Source: Nautilia profundicola AmH
GTDB taxonomy: Bacteria > Campylobacterota > Campylobacteria > Campylobacterales > Nautiliaceae
Direction of reading: 5' to 3'
DNA: 64,000 bases
NCBI RefSeq assembly: GCF_000021725.1
Contig: NC_012115.1
Span: 514,501 to 578,500 of the forward strand
The notes below the pieces were generated by a model, which worked only from the letters and a program-made list of their open reading frames with translations, did no database searches and was not told where the DNA came from. The stretch's first letter is position 1. Every line of letters begins with the position of its first letter. Positions 17,256 through 28,355 of this stretch are shown piece by piece. The translations under genes and the position numbers were made by a program.

Positions 17256-18259
17256 AAAGCAGTGTTTTTTCACCGTTTTTTACTTACAAAGCGGATATAG
17301 ACGTAAAAATCAGGGATTATAAAAAAGGTGACGGGGAAGGAGTGGTAGAGCTGTTTTTGGAAAATTACGGCAATACATATTATAAACAGAGTTTTTACTC
17401 TCCCAAGCACTGGGATGAAATGGCAAAAAGCGACAAATACTACCCCATAATCGCCAAAATCGATTCAAAGGTGGTAGGACAGTTTTTGTTAACCGTTTAT
17501 GACGAATATATAGGGGAAGTGGGCGCTGTTGTGGTTCATCCGGATTACAAAGGGCGGGGGATAATGAACAAAATGTTTTCCTATCTTTTAAAAAGGGCGC
17601 AAAATCTTGGACTTAGCAGTGTTTACGGAGAAGCCATTATGTTTCATCCGTTTTCACAAAAAGCGAATCTAAAACAGGGTATGGTCGAAAGTGCCCTTCA
17701 GCTTGGGGAAGTGGCTTCATGGATATCCCAAAAGGATATTAAATTTGAAAAACGCTCAGGTGTGCTTGTAAGTTTTAAACTCTTTAAAAAACAAAGACGC
17801 TTTATAAATATCCCTAAAGTTTACGAAAACATAATAAAAGATGTTTATAAAAGAGCCGGGATTAAACATTTTAGATCATCAAGAAGACTAAAACCCGCAA
17901 TAAAAACAAGTGAAAATCATCTTTTGAAATTAGGAAGTATTATAATCGATTCGAAAGTTAAAAACTTTAAAGAAAAGTTCAATAAAAGATTTGCCTTTCT
18001 TAAAACAAAACACGATATGATTTATGCGGATGTGAACCTTAAATCAAAAAACATAGATGAAATTGTGGAGTTTTTAAATAAAAAGGGATTTTTTTACAGC
18101 GGTGTGCTGTTTAATAAATATGAAGGGGATGATTATCTGAGACTTCAGTATGAAAACACTCACAATATTGAAGAAAAACTTAACGTCTGCTTTAGCAGAT
18201 ACTGCAAAAAGCTCAGCCGTTTTGTTTATCTTGACAAACAAAGGGTCAGCCGCATATAA
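17252..18259 (+). CDS. GNAT-family acetyltransferase with C-terminal extension
   Basis: A 335-residue protein. Residues about 20-165 form a GNAT fold with the acetyl-CoA loop VHPDYKGRGIMNKMF. The rest (about 170-335) is a second alpha/beta region without a motif I recognise. Translationally coupled to the M20 amidohydrolase by a 4-base overlap, it may act on a related amine or amino acid. The last 14 bases overlap the convergent esterase gene. Confidence 0.85.
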   Translation: MKSSVFSPFFTYKADIDVKIRDYKKGDGEGVVELFLENYGNTYYKQSFYSPKHWDEMAKSDKYYPIIAKIDSKVVGQFLLTVYDEYIGEVGAVVVHPDYKGRGIMNKMFSYLLKRAQNLGLSSVYGEAIMFHPFSQKANLKQGMVESALQLGEVASWISQKDIKFEKRSGVLVSFKLFKKQRRFINIPKVYENIIKDVYKRAGIKHFRSSRRLKPAIKTSENHLLKLGSIIIDSKVKNFKEKFNKRFAFLKTKHDMIYADVNLKSKNIDEIVEFLNKKGFFYSGVLFNKYEGDDYLRLQYENTHNIEEKLNVCFSRYCKKLSRFVYLDKQRVSRI

Positions 18260-18800
18260 AATTGTCTATCATACAAATATAATCGCCTATATTTTCAAAC
18301 CTGTGGTTTCCTCCGTATTCTACAACAACTTTGGCATTAGGATGTTTTTTGAATTTTTTAAGTGTTTTTTTGTAATTAAGCACTTCGTCGCCGCTTTGTA
18401 ACAATACGAGATATTTTCCGTTCTTCAGTTCGGTTTTGTACTTCTTTAAATCTTTTAAATAGCTTTTTTTCCATTTAAATGGTTTGTTGTCACAGTATCT
18501 GTACTGTGGTCCGACATACGGTTTTAGTGTTTTGTAAGGTTTAAGGGACGGATTTATGAGTATTGCTTTTAGGTTGTATTTTTCAGCAAGATATATTGCA
18601 TAATATCCTCCAAGAGAACTTCCGATAAGTACAGTATCGGGTGTAATGATATCTTCTAAAAATTTAATTGCTTGTTTAGGCGAAAAGGGTAGGTTTGGTG
18701 TTAGAGTTATTGCTTTTATATTAAAATGTGATTTTATTGTTTTACTTTTTTCACCCTCGCCGCAGCTTTTGAATCCATGTATATAAATTATCTGTTTCAT
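18246..18800 (-). CDS. YqiA-like esterase (UPF0227-type alpha/beta hydrolase)
   Basis: A 184-residue alpha/beta hydrolase. It begins with IIYIHGFKS, has the nucleophile elbow GSSLGGYYA with Ser at about 79, an aspartate in LLQSGDEVL and a C-terminal GGNHRF histidine, completing a catalytic triad. This is the YqiA/YcfP layout. It overlaps the upstream lipoprotein gene by 4 bases. The substrate is unknown. Confidence 0.85.
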   Translation of the reverse strand: MKQIIYIHGFKSCGEGEKSKTIKSHFNIKAITLTPNLPFSPKQAIKFLEDIITPDTVLIGSSLGGYYAIYLAEKYNLKAILINPSLKPYKTLKPYVGPQYRYCDNKPFKWKKSYLKDLKKYKTELKNGKYLVLLQSGDEVLNYKKTLKKFKKHPNAKVVVEYGGNHRFENIGDYICMIDNFICG

Positions 18801-19135
18801 TGTACCGGATTTTCATAAAAGACGTATGTTTCGTAATTTGTCACTTCAAAATAAAGTTTTTTCTTTTCATCAGGGTCGATTTTATAGTTGAAATTTTTAT
18901 CAAGATATCCGTATGCGTATCTGTAAGGTCTTGGCTGGTTGTCGTCCGTCCCGTGTGCGGTAGTGAGTTTATCTACTTTTAAAAATCTCATAACAAGCTT
19001 ACCTCCGCTGTATATGTCAACCACACCGTTTACACCCGTATAGTTTTGAATGGATCTTCCTATTTTGTTTTGCTGTTCTTGCGTACATCCGGTGATAATA
19101 AAAAGTACTGCTGTAAAAAATAACAATTTTTTCAT
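18797..19135 (-). CDS. Small lipoprotein of unknown function
   Basis: A 112-residue protein with a lipoprotein signal (FIITGC, Cys at 17) and a compact beta-rich domain (GVVDIYSGGKLVMRFLKVDK, then RYAYGYLDKNFNYKID). No catalytic motif is visible. It is coupled by a 4-base overlap to the esterase gene and divergent from the ABC exporter operon at 19.2 kb. Confidence 0.78.
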   Translation of the reverse strand: MKKLLFFTAVLFIITGCTQEQQNKIGRSIQNYTGVNGVVDIYSGGKLVMRFLKVDKLTTAHGTDDNQPRPYRYAYGYLDKNFNYKIDPDEKKKLYFEVTNYETYVFYENPVQ

Positions 19136-19197
19136 TTATATCCTTGTTTAGATTTGGTTTATATTGAAATTGTTTAATTATAACAAAAGGAGTGAAA

Positions 19198-19869
19198 ATG
19201 GTTAAACTAACAGACGTCCATAAATCCTATAAAACGGGGGAAATCGAGGTAAAAGTACTTGAAGGGCTTGATCTGGAGATTGAAAAAGGCGAGTTTGTGG
19301 CATTGATAGGCCCGAGCGGAAGCGGAAAAACCACTATTCTAAACATAATCGGCGCACTTGATCGGGCTGACAGCGGAAAAGTGGAAGTTGCGGGTGTGGA
19401 TATTACAAATAAAAACGAAAAAGAGCTTACTAAATTCAGGGCCGATCATTTGGGATATGTTTTTCAGGATTTTAACCTAATTGAAGTTTTCAGCGTATTT
19501 GAAAACGTTAATTTTCCTCTTAAGGTAATACACAAAAGAAAAGATGATGATAAAGTAATTAACTTGCTGCAGGATATCGGAATGACGGATCAGATAAATA
19601 AATTTCCCGACCAGCTCTCTGGCGGACAAAAGCAAAGGGTTGCTGTGGCAAGGGCTCTTGTTACGGATCCTTTGATTGTTTTGGCGGATGAGCCTACGGC
19701 TAATCTTGACAGTGTGACAAGTCACAGGGTTATTGAGCTGATGCGTAAAATGCAGAGGGAATTTAATACGACTTTTATATTCTCCACACACGATACTCAT
19801 CTGATAGACGAGGTAGACAGAGTGCTTTATCTGCAGGATGGAAAAATTATCAAAGATGAAAGGAAATAA
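19198..19869 (+). CDS. LolD/MacB-type ABC ATPase
   Basis: A 223-residue ATPase with Walker [11 protein letters not shown]-loop [11 protein letters not shown], signature LSGGQKQR and Walker [12 protein letters not shown], the pattern of LolD, MacB and FtsE relatives. The ATG at 19198 is chosen over the GTG at 19192 because the AAAGGAG ribosome-binding site ends at 19191, directly abutting the GTG. It is the first gene of a four-gene operon with an FtsX-like permease, a LolA-like protein and an outer-membrane barrel. Confidence 0.93.
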   Translation: MVKLTDVHKSYKTGEIEVKVLEGLDLEIEKGEFVALIGPSGSGKTTILNIIGALDRADSGKVEVAGVDITNKNEKELTKFRADHLGYVFQDFNLIEVFSVFENVNFPLKVIHKRKDDDKVINLLQDIGMTDQINKFPDQLSGGQKQRVAVARALVTDPLIVLADEPTANLDSVTSHRVIELMRKMQREFNTTFIFSTHDTHLIDEVDRVLYLQDGKIIKDERK

Positions 19870-19870
19870 A

Positions 19871-21079
19871 ATGGAAAGTTTTAAAATTGCATTCCGTAAC
19901 CTCATCAGAATGGGTAGAAGGACGTTTTTAACCAGTTCACTTATAGCAATTGGCGTCGTGTTTGTGGTTCTTTATATTACATACGCGGAGAGTTTTAAAA
20001 ACTCAATGATAGCGCAGATTACCGATAGCGTAATGGGTGAACTTCAAATTCACAAAAAAGGATATGTATCAAGTCTCGATTCACTGCCGCTTGATAAAAA
20101 TCTGGGGCCTAAAGTTGTTAAAAAAATTGAAGAGAAGCTAAATTCGATGCCTGAAGTCTATTCTTACAGTGAAAGGCTGAAATTCGGAGGAATGATAAGT
20201 AACTATACCGATTCTACGAATATAAGACTTAACGGAATAGATTCTGAGATGGAAGCCAAAACCCTGCCGCTTCTGAAAGAACGTCTAACCGGGCATCTGC
20301 CAAAAGAAGGCGAAATTGTTATACCTGAACTGATTTCAAAAGGTCTTCATCTTAAAATCGGAGATGTTGTAGTGCTTGTGGCTACGAACAAAAACGGAAG
20401 TATGAACGCAAAAACGCTAAAAATTAGCGGAATAGTAGGCATTATCTCAGGTCCCGGAGGAAGGGATGGATATATAAACCTCAAAGACGCCAGAAAACTT
20501 TTAAGAATCAAAAAACCTGAAATAAACGAAATAGTTATAAAACTTAAAAATCCGGATATGTTGCAAAAAGCAAATAAAGAGCTTATTAAATTTGTAAAAA
20601 AGAACAAAAAACCGAAACTTGAAGTGCATACATGGATTAAACTTTCACCTTTTGCGAATATTATAAAAATGCTTGATATTATGACATTCAGTATTGAAAT
20701 AATTTTGATTTCAATTGTACTTGTTTCCATTCTTAACGTAATGATAATGAGCGTGTTTGAGAGAATCAAACAGATAGGTACCATGAAAGCGATGGGGACT
20801 CCTAAAAGTTTTATCGTATCAATGTTTGTAAACGAAGGTCTGCTTCTTGGAATATTCGGTTTTATTATCGGTGTGATTGCAAGTATCGCTTTTGTTTATA
20901 TTATAGGAGATATTCATTACAGCTTCGGACGTCAAAGCGACTTGCTGCTTGTGCCTGTGATAGATTGGAAAAGTGTGGTAAGTGTTGGTGTGATGGTTGT
21001 TGTAATTGCCGTAATTGCGAGTCTGTATCCTGCATTTAAAGCGGCGAGTCTGAAACCTATTGACGCTTTAAGAAGCTAA
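19871..21079 (+). CDS. FtsX/MacB-type ABC permease
   Basis: A 402-residue inner-membrane protein: one N-terminal helix, a large periplasmic MacB_PCD-like domain (about 45-270), then three C-terminal helices (FtsX domain, MKAMGTPKSFIVSMFVNEG). A start at 19871 is preferred over the upstream in-frame ATG at 19838, because AAAGGA lies just before it and the N-terminal residues then match the family. With the ATPase it forms a mechanotransmission-type ABC unit that moves lipoproteins or other envelope substrates rather than transporting across the membrane. Confidence 0.92.
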   Translation: MESFKIAFRNLIRMGRRTFLTSSLIAIGVVFVVLYITYAESFKNSMIAQITDSVMGELQIHKKGYVSSLDSLPLDKNLGPKVVKKIEEKLNSMPEVYSYSERLKFGGMISNYTDSTNIRLNGIDSEMEAKTLPLLKERLTGHLPKEGEIVIPELISKGLHLKIGDVVVLVATNKNGSMNAKTLKISGIVGIISGPGGRDGYINLKDARKLLRIKKPEINEIVIKLKNPDMLQKANKELIKFVKKNKKPKLEVHTWIKLSPFANIIKMLDIMTFSIEIILISIVLVSILNVMIMSVFERIKQIGTMKAMGTPKSFIVSMFVNEGLLLGIFGFIIGVIASIAFVYIIGDIHYSFGRQSDLLLVPVIDWKSVVSVGVMVVVIAVIASLYPAFKAASLKPIDALRS

Positions 21080-21189
21080 GATACAATGAAAAAACTAATA
21101 TGAAAAAATATAAAAATTTACAGACTAAATTTATTCAACAATTGGTGCAAATTTTGGACATTGCAAAAAAGCTAAAAAGTACAAACGGC

Positions 21190-21219
21190 AAGCACCCTAC
21201 GGGTAAGTGTGCTTTTTTT
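21190..21219 (+). terminator. Intrinsic terminator in the ABC-exporter operon
   Basis: AAGCAC and GTGCTT form a stem around CCTACGGGTAA, itself with a CCC/GGG core, followed by a run of seven T residues. It lies in the 213-base gap between the permease and the LolA-like gene. It would reduce transcription of the two downstream envelope genes or end the first transcript. The rest of the gap shows no feature I can support. Confidence 0.7.
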
Positions 21220-21292
21220 AACGCTTTTTTTTCATTAAAATTTGCAGTTGTTTCATAATATTTAGTCTTTCAATTTATTTTAAGGAGAAAAA

Positions 21293-21991
21293 ATGAAAAA
21301 ATTATTGTTAGCGGTATTGATTCCGGTGTTTTTGTTAGCCTCGAACATACTTGAAGAGATTGATAAAAATCTGAATCCTACGAGTTTTGAAGCATACAAA
21401 AAACTTATAAACATTGAACCCGACGGAAGTAAAAAAGAGTTTCTAATGTGGATGATTAAAAAAGACAAAGATAAAATAGCAAACTTGTTTTTAAAACCCG
21501 CAACCGATAACGGCAGGGCATTGCTTAGACTCGGTGATAATATGTGGCTGTATATTCCCGGTATTGCCAAACCTTTAAGGGTTGCATCCGCTCAGAGCGT
21601 AACGGGTGGTGTTTTTAACAACAGCGATATTTTAAGGGTGGATTATGCCGTTGAATATGATATAGAAAAACAAGAAGGTGATACACTTTATTTAAAAGCA
21701 AAAAATGAAGATGTTACATATGAAAAAATCGTTATGAAAATAGATTTAAAAAGAAAGTTGCCGATTAAACTCGACTGTTATGCGGGAGGTATTTTGATTA
21801 AAACGATCGAATACGCAAAAATTACGGATTTTGGAAACGGAATAGTAAGACCCGCCGTTATGCAGACAACTTCGCCTCTTCAAAAAGGGTATAAAAGTAT
21901 TATGATATGGGCGAAAATTAAACCAAGAATTCTTAAAGACGAATATTTTACGCTTGAATTTATGCCTCATCTTAATGAAATAAGAAAATAA
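21293..21991 (+). CDS. Outer membrane lipoprotein-sorting (LolA-like) protein
   Basis: A 232-residue periplasmic protein with a signal peptide ending LLASN at about residue 17. The family pattern KDKIANLFLKPATDNGRALLRLGDNMW and the repeated antiparallel beta strands match the outer membrane lipoprotein-sorting proteins often encoded beside MacB/LolCDE-like exporters. It probably carries a lipid or lipoprotein from the ABC permease to the outer membrane. AAGGAG lies before the ATG. Its stop is followed within 4 bases by a heptamer repeat. Confidence 0.85.
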   Translation: MKKLLLAVLIPVFLLASNILEEIDKNLNPTSFEAYKKLINIEPDGSKKEFLMWMIKKDKDKIANLFLKPATDNGRALLRLGDNMWLYIPGIAKPLRVASAQSVTGGVFNNSDILRVDYAVEYDIEKQEGDTLYLKAKNEDVTYEKIVMKIDLKRKLPIKLDCYAGGILIKTIEYAKITDFGNGIVRPAVMQTTSPLQKGYKSIMIWAKIKPRILKDEYFTLEFMPHLNEIRK

Positions 21992-21994
21992 ATT

Positions 21995-22029
21995 GAGAAT
22001 GGAGAATTGAGAATGGAGAATGGAAAATT
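21995..22029 (+). repeat. Heptamer repeat at a gene junction (ribosome-binding module, copy 1)
   Basis: Five 7-base units: GAGAATG, GAGAATT, GAGAATG, GAGAATG, GAAAATT. The 15-mer GGAGAATTGAGAATG at 22001-22015 gives a GGAG ribosome-binding site, 8 bases of spacing and the ATG of the outer-membrane protein gene. Confidence 0.85.
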
Positions 22030-23050
22030 AAAAGCTAAAAGATTGTTTTTTTTCATATTTAGCTTTATTGCATCTTCTTTAATAGCGGGGGATTTGGATA
22101 ACATCGATATATCACTGGACCTTGGTGATGTGGATAAACCTTACAGTTACAAGGGGTATTTGAAGCCGGAGATGTATTATATTGACGATAAAGAAAAATA
22201 TACGAGATTTAAAAGCGAACTGAATTTTGAGGGTGATTACAAAAAAGATCTGTGGTATTTCAAAGGCAACTGGAGCGGATATTATACCACCGATAAATAT
22301 GACACTTCAACATACGGTATTGTAAACGAACTTTATGTAAAATACGGTGATGTGCATAAAAACGTTACGGTTGGTAAAGAGCTTTTAAAATGGGGCAAAG
22401 GGTATGCTTACAGTGCGGTCAGTTTTTTTACACGCCCTAAAAACCCTCTATATCCGGAAGATCTGAAGCAGGGGTATGAGCTTATACATCTTAAAACGAT
22501 AAATACTTTAAATTCAACCGTTAAAAACTATTCCCTTGATTTAATATATATGCCCTCATCAAATGCCTTTAATTCAGATTTGAAAAAGTCGCAAAACTGG
22601 GGTGCGAAACTTTATATGCTGTATAATGATATCGATGTCGATTTTATGTTTGAAAAAAGCAATGTTTATCCTGATAAATACGGGGCCGATTTTTCGTTTA
22701 ATTTAATGACGGAGCTTGAAATGCACGGTGAGTTTGCAAAAGATTCCGATTCAAAAACATCTTATCTGCTCGGTTCAAAATATGCGAGCGATTACGATTA
22801 TACGGTAACTTTTGAGTGGTATAAAGACTGGAGTGAAAACAAATTTATTTACGCCAAAATTTCTCAAAAAGATTTTTTTATTGATTATCTTACTGCATAT
22901 GTTACTGGAATTAGAAATTATACGCAAAATATGAATTCGCTTCTTTTAGGAGGCAGTTACGATTTTAAAAACAATTTTGTCCTAACCGCGGAATATCTCA
23001 CCTCTACAAAACAAAAACAGACAAAACTCTCAATTAGCTACTATTTTTAA
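22013..23050 (+). CDS. Outer-membrane beta-barrel protein
   Basis: A 345-residue protein with a signal peptide (MENGKLKAKRLFFFIF..., ending about SSLIAG) and alternating amphipathic strands through to a C-terminal aromatic YYF, the signature of outer-membrane barrels. ATG 22013 is preferred over the in-frame TTG at 22007 because GGAG is 8 bases upstream, within a heptamer repeat. The first residues MENGK are repeat-encoded and unlikely to matter. As last gene of the exporter operon, it may receive or assemble the transported lipid or lipoprotein, or form the exit channel. Confidence 0.8.
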   Translation: MENGKLKAKRLFFFIFSFIASSLIAGDLDNIDISLDLGDVDKPYSYKGYLKPEMYYIDDKEKYTRFKSELNFEGDYKKDLWYFKGNWSGYYTTDKYDTSTYGIVNELYVKYGDVHKNVTVGKELLKWGKGYAYSAVSFFTRPKNPLYPEDLKQGYELIHLKTINTLNSTVKNYSLDLIYMPSSNAFNSDLKKSQNWGAKLYMLYNDIDVDFMFEKSNVYPDKYGADFSFNLMTELEMHGEFAKDSDSKTSYLLGSKYASDYDYTVTFEWYKDWSENKFIYAKISQKDFFIDYLTAYVTGIRNYTQNMNSLLLGGSYDFKNNFVLTAEYLTSTKQKQTKLSISYYF

Positions 23051-23073
23051 CATCCATTCTCTTTTCTTTTTGC

Positions 23074-23079
23074 TATAAT
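23074..23079 (+). promoter_or_regulatory. -10 box of ligA
   Basis: TATAAT preceded by TTGC, 22 bases before the ligA ATG, with GGAGAGG as ribosome-binding site. It gives ligA its own promoter. Confidence 0.5.
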
Positions 23080-23086
23080 CGATTAA

Positions 23087-25072
<1,986 letters not shown>

Positions 25073-25079
25073 ACTCTAA

Positions 25080-25108
25080 TTGATAACTTTTTTCTTTTTT
25101 GATATAAT
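25080..25108 (+). promoter_or_regulatory. Promoter of clpS-clpA-aat
   Basis: TTGATA at 25080-25085 and TATAAT at 25103-25108 are separated by 17 bases, 30 bases upstream of clpS. This is close to a full sigma-70 promoter and starts just after the ligA stop. Confidence 0.75.
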
Positions 25109-25138
25109 AAATATATATATAAATTTTAAAGGATAAAA

Positions 25139-25432
25139 ATGCCGACCAAAACGGTTGTTGAAAACGATGTAGAAATAATAATGCCCAAACTTTATAAAGT
25201 GATGCTTTTAAACGACGATTATACAACATTCGACTTTGTAATTGAAATACTAAAAACAGTATTTCACAAAAACGAAGAAGAAGCGATAAACATAACTTTA
25301 AAGGTTGACAGGGAGGGAAGTGCGGCAGTAGGGGTTTACCCTTACGAAATCGCACAGGTTAAAATAGAAAAAACGCATACCTTGGCACGTCAGGCAGGGT
25401 ATCCGTTAAGAGCAGTAATGGAGGAGGTTTAG
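25139..25432 (+). CDS. clpS: Clp protease adaptor ClpS
   Basis: A 97-residue adaptor that binds N-degron substrates and delivers them to ClpA. The ClpS core is visible: YKVMLLNDDYTTFDFVIEIL, with the substrate-pocket Asn-Asp-Asp, then EEAINITLKVDREG and the C-terminal YEIAQVKIEKTH. The stop abuts the clpA start with no intergenic base. First gene of an operon with clpA and aat. Confidence 0.97.
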   Translation: MPTKTVVENDVEIIMPKLYKVMLLNDDYTTFDFVIEILKTVFHKNEEEAINITLKVDREGSAAVGVYPYEIAQVKIEKTHTLARQAGYPLRAVMEEV

Positions 25433-27595
25433 ATGCAGATTACGGAAAATTTAAGAAATATATTTAATGAAATTGTAAACGAGGCTAAAAGAAGACAAAA
25501 CGAATATATTACAGTTGATCATGCCTTTTATGTTCTTTTAAAAGATAAAAATATAAGATTTTTACTTGAGGATGTGGGGGTTGATGTTGATTATATAAGA
25601 AGGGGGCTTGATTATTATCTTGACAGATATATTGAAAAAGTGCCCGTAAGTGTAACTCCGACTGAAACGTTATCATTTCACAGAGCCACTGAGAGAATGA
25701 TAAACCATATTCAGGGAATCCGTAAAAACGTAGCGGATGAGCTTGATTTTTTTGTGGCGCTGTTGGAAGATGAAACAAGCTACACCAATCAGCTTCTTAA
25801 AGAATTCGGTATAGAAAAAGTTGAGATAGTTGAATACATAACCGAAACAAAAGAAGACAAAAAAGAAAATAAAAAAGAATCTCCTCTTGAAGAATTTACA
25901 ACCGAGCTTACTTCCATTGCCAAAGATTTCGATGATGTTATCGGAAGAGATAAAGAAATAGACAGAGTAATGCAGGTACTTGCAAGACGTAAAAAAAACA
26001 ATCCGGTTCTCGTGGGAGAACCGGGAGTCGGAAAGACTGCGATTGTCGAAGGACTTGCAAAAAAAATCGCACTTAACGAAGTGCCTAAACAGCTTAGCGG
26101 TAAAAAAATATATTCACTTGATCTCGGTTCACTCGTAGCGGGTACAAAATACAGGGGTGAGTTTGAAAAAAGAATGAAAACTATTTTAGATGAACTTAAA
26201 AAGGAAAAAGAGCCTATTTTATTTATCGATGAAATTCATATGATTGTGGGTGCGGGGGCTGCCGGCAGCAGTAGTATGGATGTGGCAAACCTGCTAAAAC
26301 CGGCTCTTGCCAAAGGTGAGATCAGATGCATAGGCGCTACTACATATGAAGAGTATAAAAACCATTTTGAAAAAGACAGAGCCCTAAACAGAAGATTTCA
26401 AAAAATAGACGTTAAAGAACCGAGCATTGAAGATACCGTTAAAATTTTAAAAGGTTTAAAAAACAGATATGAAGAGTTTCACGGTGTGAGATATTCCGAA
26501 GAAGCACTTAAAAGTGCTGCAAGCTTAGCTAAAAAATATTTAAGAGAGAAATTTTTGCCTGATAGTGCGATTGATCTGATAGATGAAGCCGGGGCTAAAT
26601 TTAAGTTAAGAGGCAAAAAACTTATTACAAAAAGCGATATTGAGGGAATTGTGGCAAAAATCGCAAATATTCCAAAAGAGAGCGCATCAAATAATGAAAT
26701 CGAAAAACTAAGAAACCTTGAAGGAAACCTTAAAGCCAAAGTTTTCGGACAGGACCAGGCGATAAAAGAACTTGTAAAAGTTATAAAAAGAAAAAAAGCC
26801 GGACTTACAAGAGAAGATAAACCGATAGGAAGTTTTCTTTTTGTAGGACCTACGGGTGTTGGTAAAACGGAAATTGCAAAACAACTCGCTTCAATACTTG
26901 GGGTTAATTTTATGAGATTCGATATGAGCGAATATCAGGAAAAACACTCAGTCGCAAAACTTATTGGCTCTCCTCCGGGATACGTAGGATATGAAAAAGG
27001 AGGGCTTTTAACGGAAGCTATCAGAAAACAGCCTCATACGGTACTGTTGCTCGACGAAATAGAAAAAGCACATCCCGATATCGTGCAGATTTTACTGCAG
27101 GTGATGGATAATGCGTCTTTAACCGATAATGACGGAAGAAAGGCGGATTTCAGAAATGTCGTGCTTATAATGACCAGCAACCTTGGAGTCGGAGAAGGTA
27201 ATAATCCCGGATTCCTGCAAGAATTTGCCGAATTTAAAGAAGAAGCGATTGAGAGATTCTTCGCACCAGAATTTATAAACAGACTCGATGCGATAGTAAG
27301 GTTTAAGCCTCTTTCTCATGAGAGCGTTATGCTCGTGGTGGATAAGTTTATAGATGAACTTCAGGATAAACTAAGCTCTAAAAAAGTAAAACTGACCCTC
27401 ACAAAAAGAGCGAAAAACGCCCTTGCGAAAAAAGGATATTCACCTAAACTCGGAGCTCGCCCTCTTGCGAGAATTATTGAAGAAAATATTGTAGAACCAT
27501 TAAGTGATGAAATACTTTTCGGGGATTTAAAAGGGGGAGGAGAAGTGAAAGTTGATTATGTTAAGGATAAATTTAGTTTAAAAGTGAATAAATGA
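25433..27595 (+). CDS. clpA: ATP-dependent Clp protease ATPase subunit ClpA
   Basis: A 720-residue unfoldase that feeds ClpP. It has an N-terminal double Clp repeat domain (1-145), AAA-1 with Walker [10 protein letters not shown] and Walker B ILFIDEIH, and AAA-2 with GPTGVGKTE and [11 protein letters not shown]. The middle coiled-coil M domain found in ClpB is absent, which marks it as ClpA. Downstream aat overlaps its stop by 4 bases. It works with ClpS to degrade proteins carrying N-terminal Leu or Phe. Confidence 0.96.
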   Translation: MQITENLRNIFNEIVNEAKRRQNEYITVDHAFYVLLKDKNIRFLLEDVGVDVDYIRRGLDYYLDRYIEKVPVSVTPTETLSFHRATERMINHIQGIRKNVADELDFFVALLEDETSYTNQLLKEFGIEKVEIVEYITETKEDKKENKKESPLEEFTTELTSIAKDFDDVIGRDKEIDRVMQVLARRKKNNPVLVGEPGVGKTAIVEGLAKKIALNEVPKQLSGKKIYSLDLGSLVAGTKYRGEFEKRMKTILDELKKEKEPILFIDEIHMIVGAGAAGSSSMDVANLLKPALAKGEIRCIGATTYEEYKNHFEKDRALNRRFQKIDVKEPSIEDTVKILKGLKNRYEEFHGVRYSEEALKSAASLAKKYLREKFLPDSAIDLIDEAGAKFKLRGKKLITKSDIEGIVAKIANIPKESASNNEIEKLRNLEGNLKAKVFGQDQAIKELVKVIKRKKAGLTREDKPIGSFLFVGPTGVGKTEIAKQLASILGVNFMRFDMSEYQEKHSVAKLIGSPPGYVGYEKGGLLTEAIRKQPHTVLLLDEIEKAHPDIVQILLQVMDNASLTDNDGRKADFRNVVLIMTSNLGVGEGNNPGFLQEFAEFKEEAIERFFAPEFINRLDAIVRFKPLSHESVMLVVDKFIDELQDKLSSKKVKLTLTKRAKNALAKKGYSPKLGARPLARIIEENIVEPLSDEILFGDLKGGGEVKVDYVKDKFSLKVNK

Positions 27596-28332
27596 TTAAG
27601 GTAAATGAGAATCCTCCTCTTTACCTGCTTGATGATTTTGAGTTTCCCGATCCTTTTGAACCGTTTGACGAAGGATTTATAGGAGCAAGTTACGATTTGT
27701 ATCCAAAAAGGCTTCTGGAAGGGTATTCTCAAGGCTTTTTCCCATGGTATCAGGATGATGAGGGTATGTATCACTGGTTTGTTTTAAATGAAAGAATGCT
27801 TTTAAAAACGGATGAAGTTAAAACAACCAAAAAACTTTTGAGAAAACTCAGAAGCCCCAAATGGGAATTTAAAATCAATACGAGATTTGATGATGTTATA
27901 AGATATTGTGCCAATGTTAAAAGAAAACATGAAAACGGCACATGGATAAGTGACGGATTCATAGAAGCATATACGGAGCTTCACAATTACGGATTTGTTT
28001 TATCTGTTGAGAGTTATTATGAGGGTGAGCTTGTCGGAGGATTTTATGGGGTTGCCATAAACAGGTATTTTAGCGGTGAGAGTATGTTTCATCTAAAACC
28101 GGATGCGAGTAAGCTTGCACTCATATATTTTTGTGATGTTTTAAAACAAAACGGAATCGAATTTATCGACTGTCAGGTGCCGAGCGAACATCTTGCGAAT
28201 ATGGGTGGCAAGGTATATAAAAAAGAAGAGTTTATACCTATGATACAAGAAGCCAGCGGATATATCGGAAAAAATGATGAAGAGACAAACTTGAAGACTG
28301 AAAAAGAAAAAGTAATAGCTGAAAACAAGTGA
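27592..28332 (+). CDS. aat: Leucyl/phenylalanyl-tRNA--protein transferase Aat
   Basis: Adds Leu or Phe from charged tRNA to proteins with N-terminal Lys or Arg, making them ClpS substrates. The 246-residue protein shows the family core: EGYSQGFFPWYQ, TWISDGFIEAYTELH, SVESYYEGELVGGFYG, FSGESMFH and DCQVPSEHLANMGG. It has a 4-base overlap with clpA, so enzyme, adaptor and unfoldase are made together. The lysine-rich C-terminal 25 residues are an extension. Confidence 0.96.
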   Translation: MIKVNENPPLYLLDDFEFPDPFEPFDEGFIGASYDLYPKRLLEGYSQGFFPWYQDDEGMYHWFVLNERMLLKTDEVKTTKKLLRKLRSPKWEFKINTRFDDVIRYCANVKRKHENGTWISDGFIEAYTELHNYGFVLSVESYYEGELVGGFYGVAINRYFSGESMFHLKPDASKLALIYFCDVLKQNGIEFIDCQVPSEHLANMGGKVYKKEEFIPMIQEASGYIGKNDEETNLKTEKEKVIAENK

Positions 28333-28355
28333 TTATTGAAAAGGCGGAGGAATAG

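Noticed and set aside
21100-21258. Short open frame of 52 codons between the ABC permease and the LolA-like gene
   Set aside because: It has no ribosome-binding site, contains a terminator hairpin and T-run, and its predicted sequence is low-complexity.
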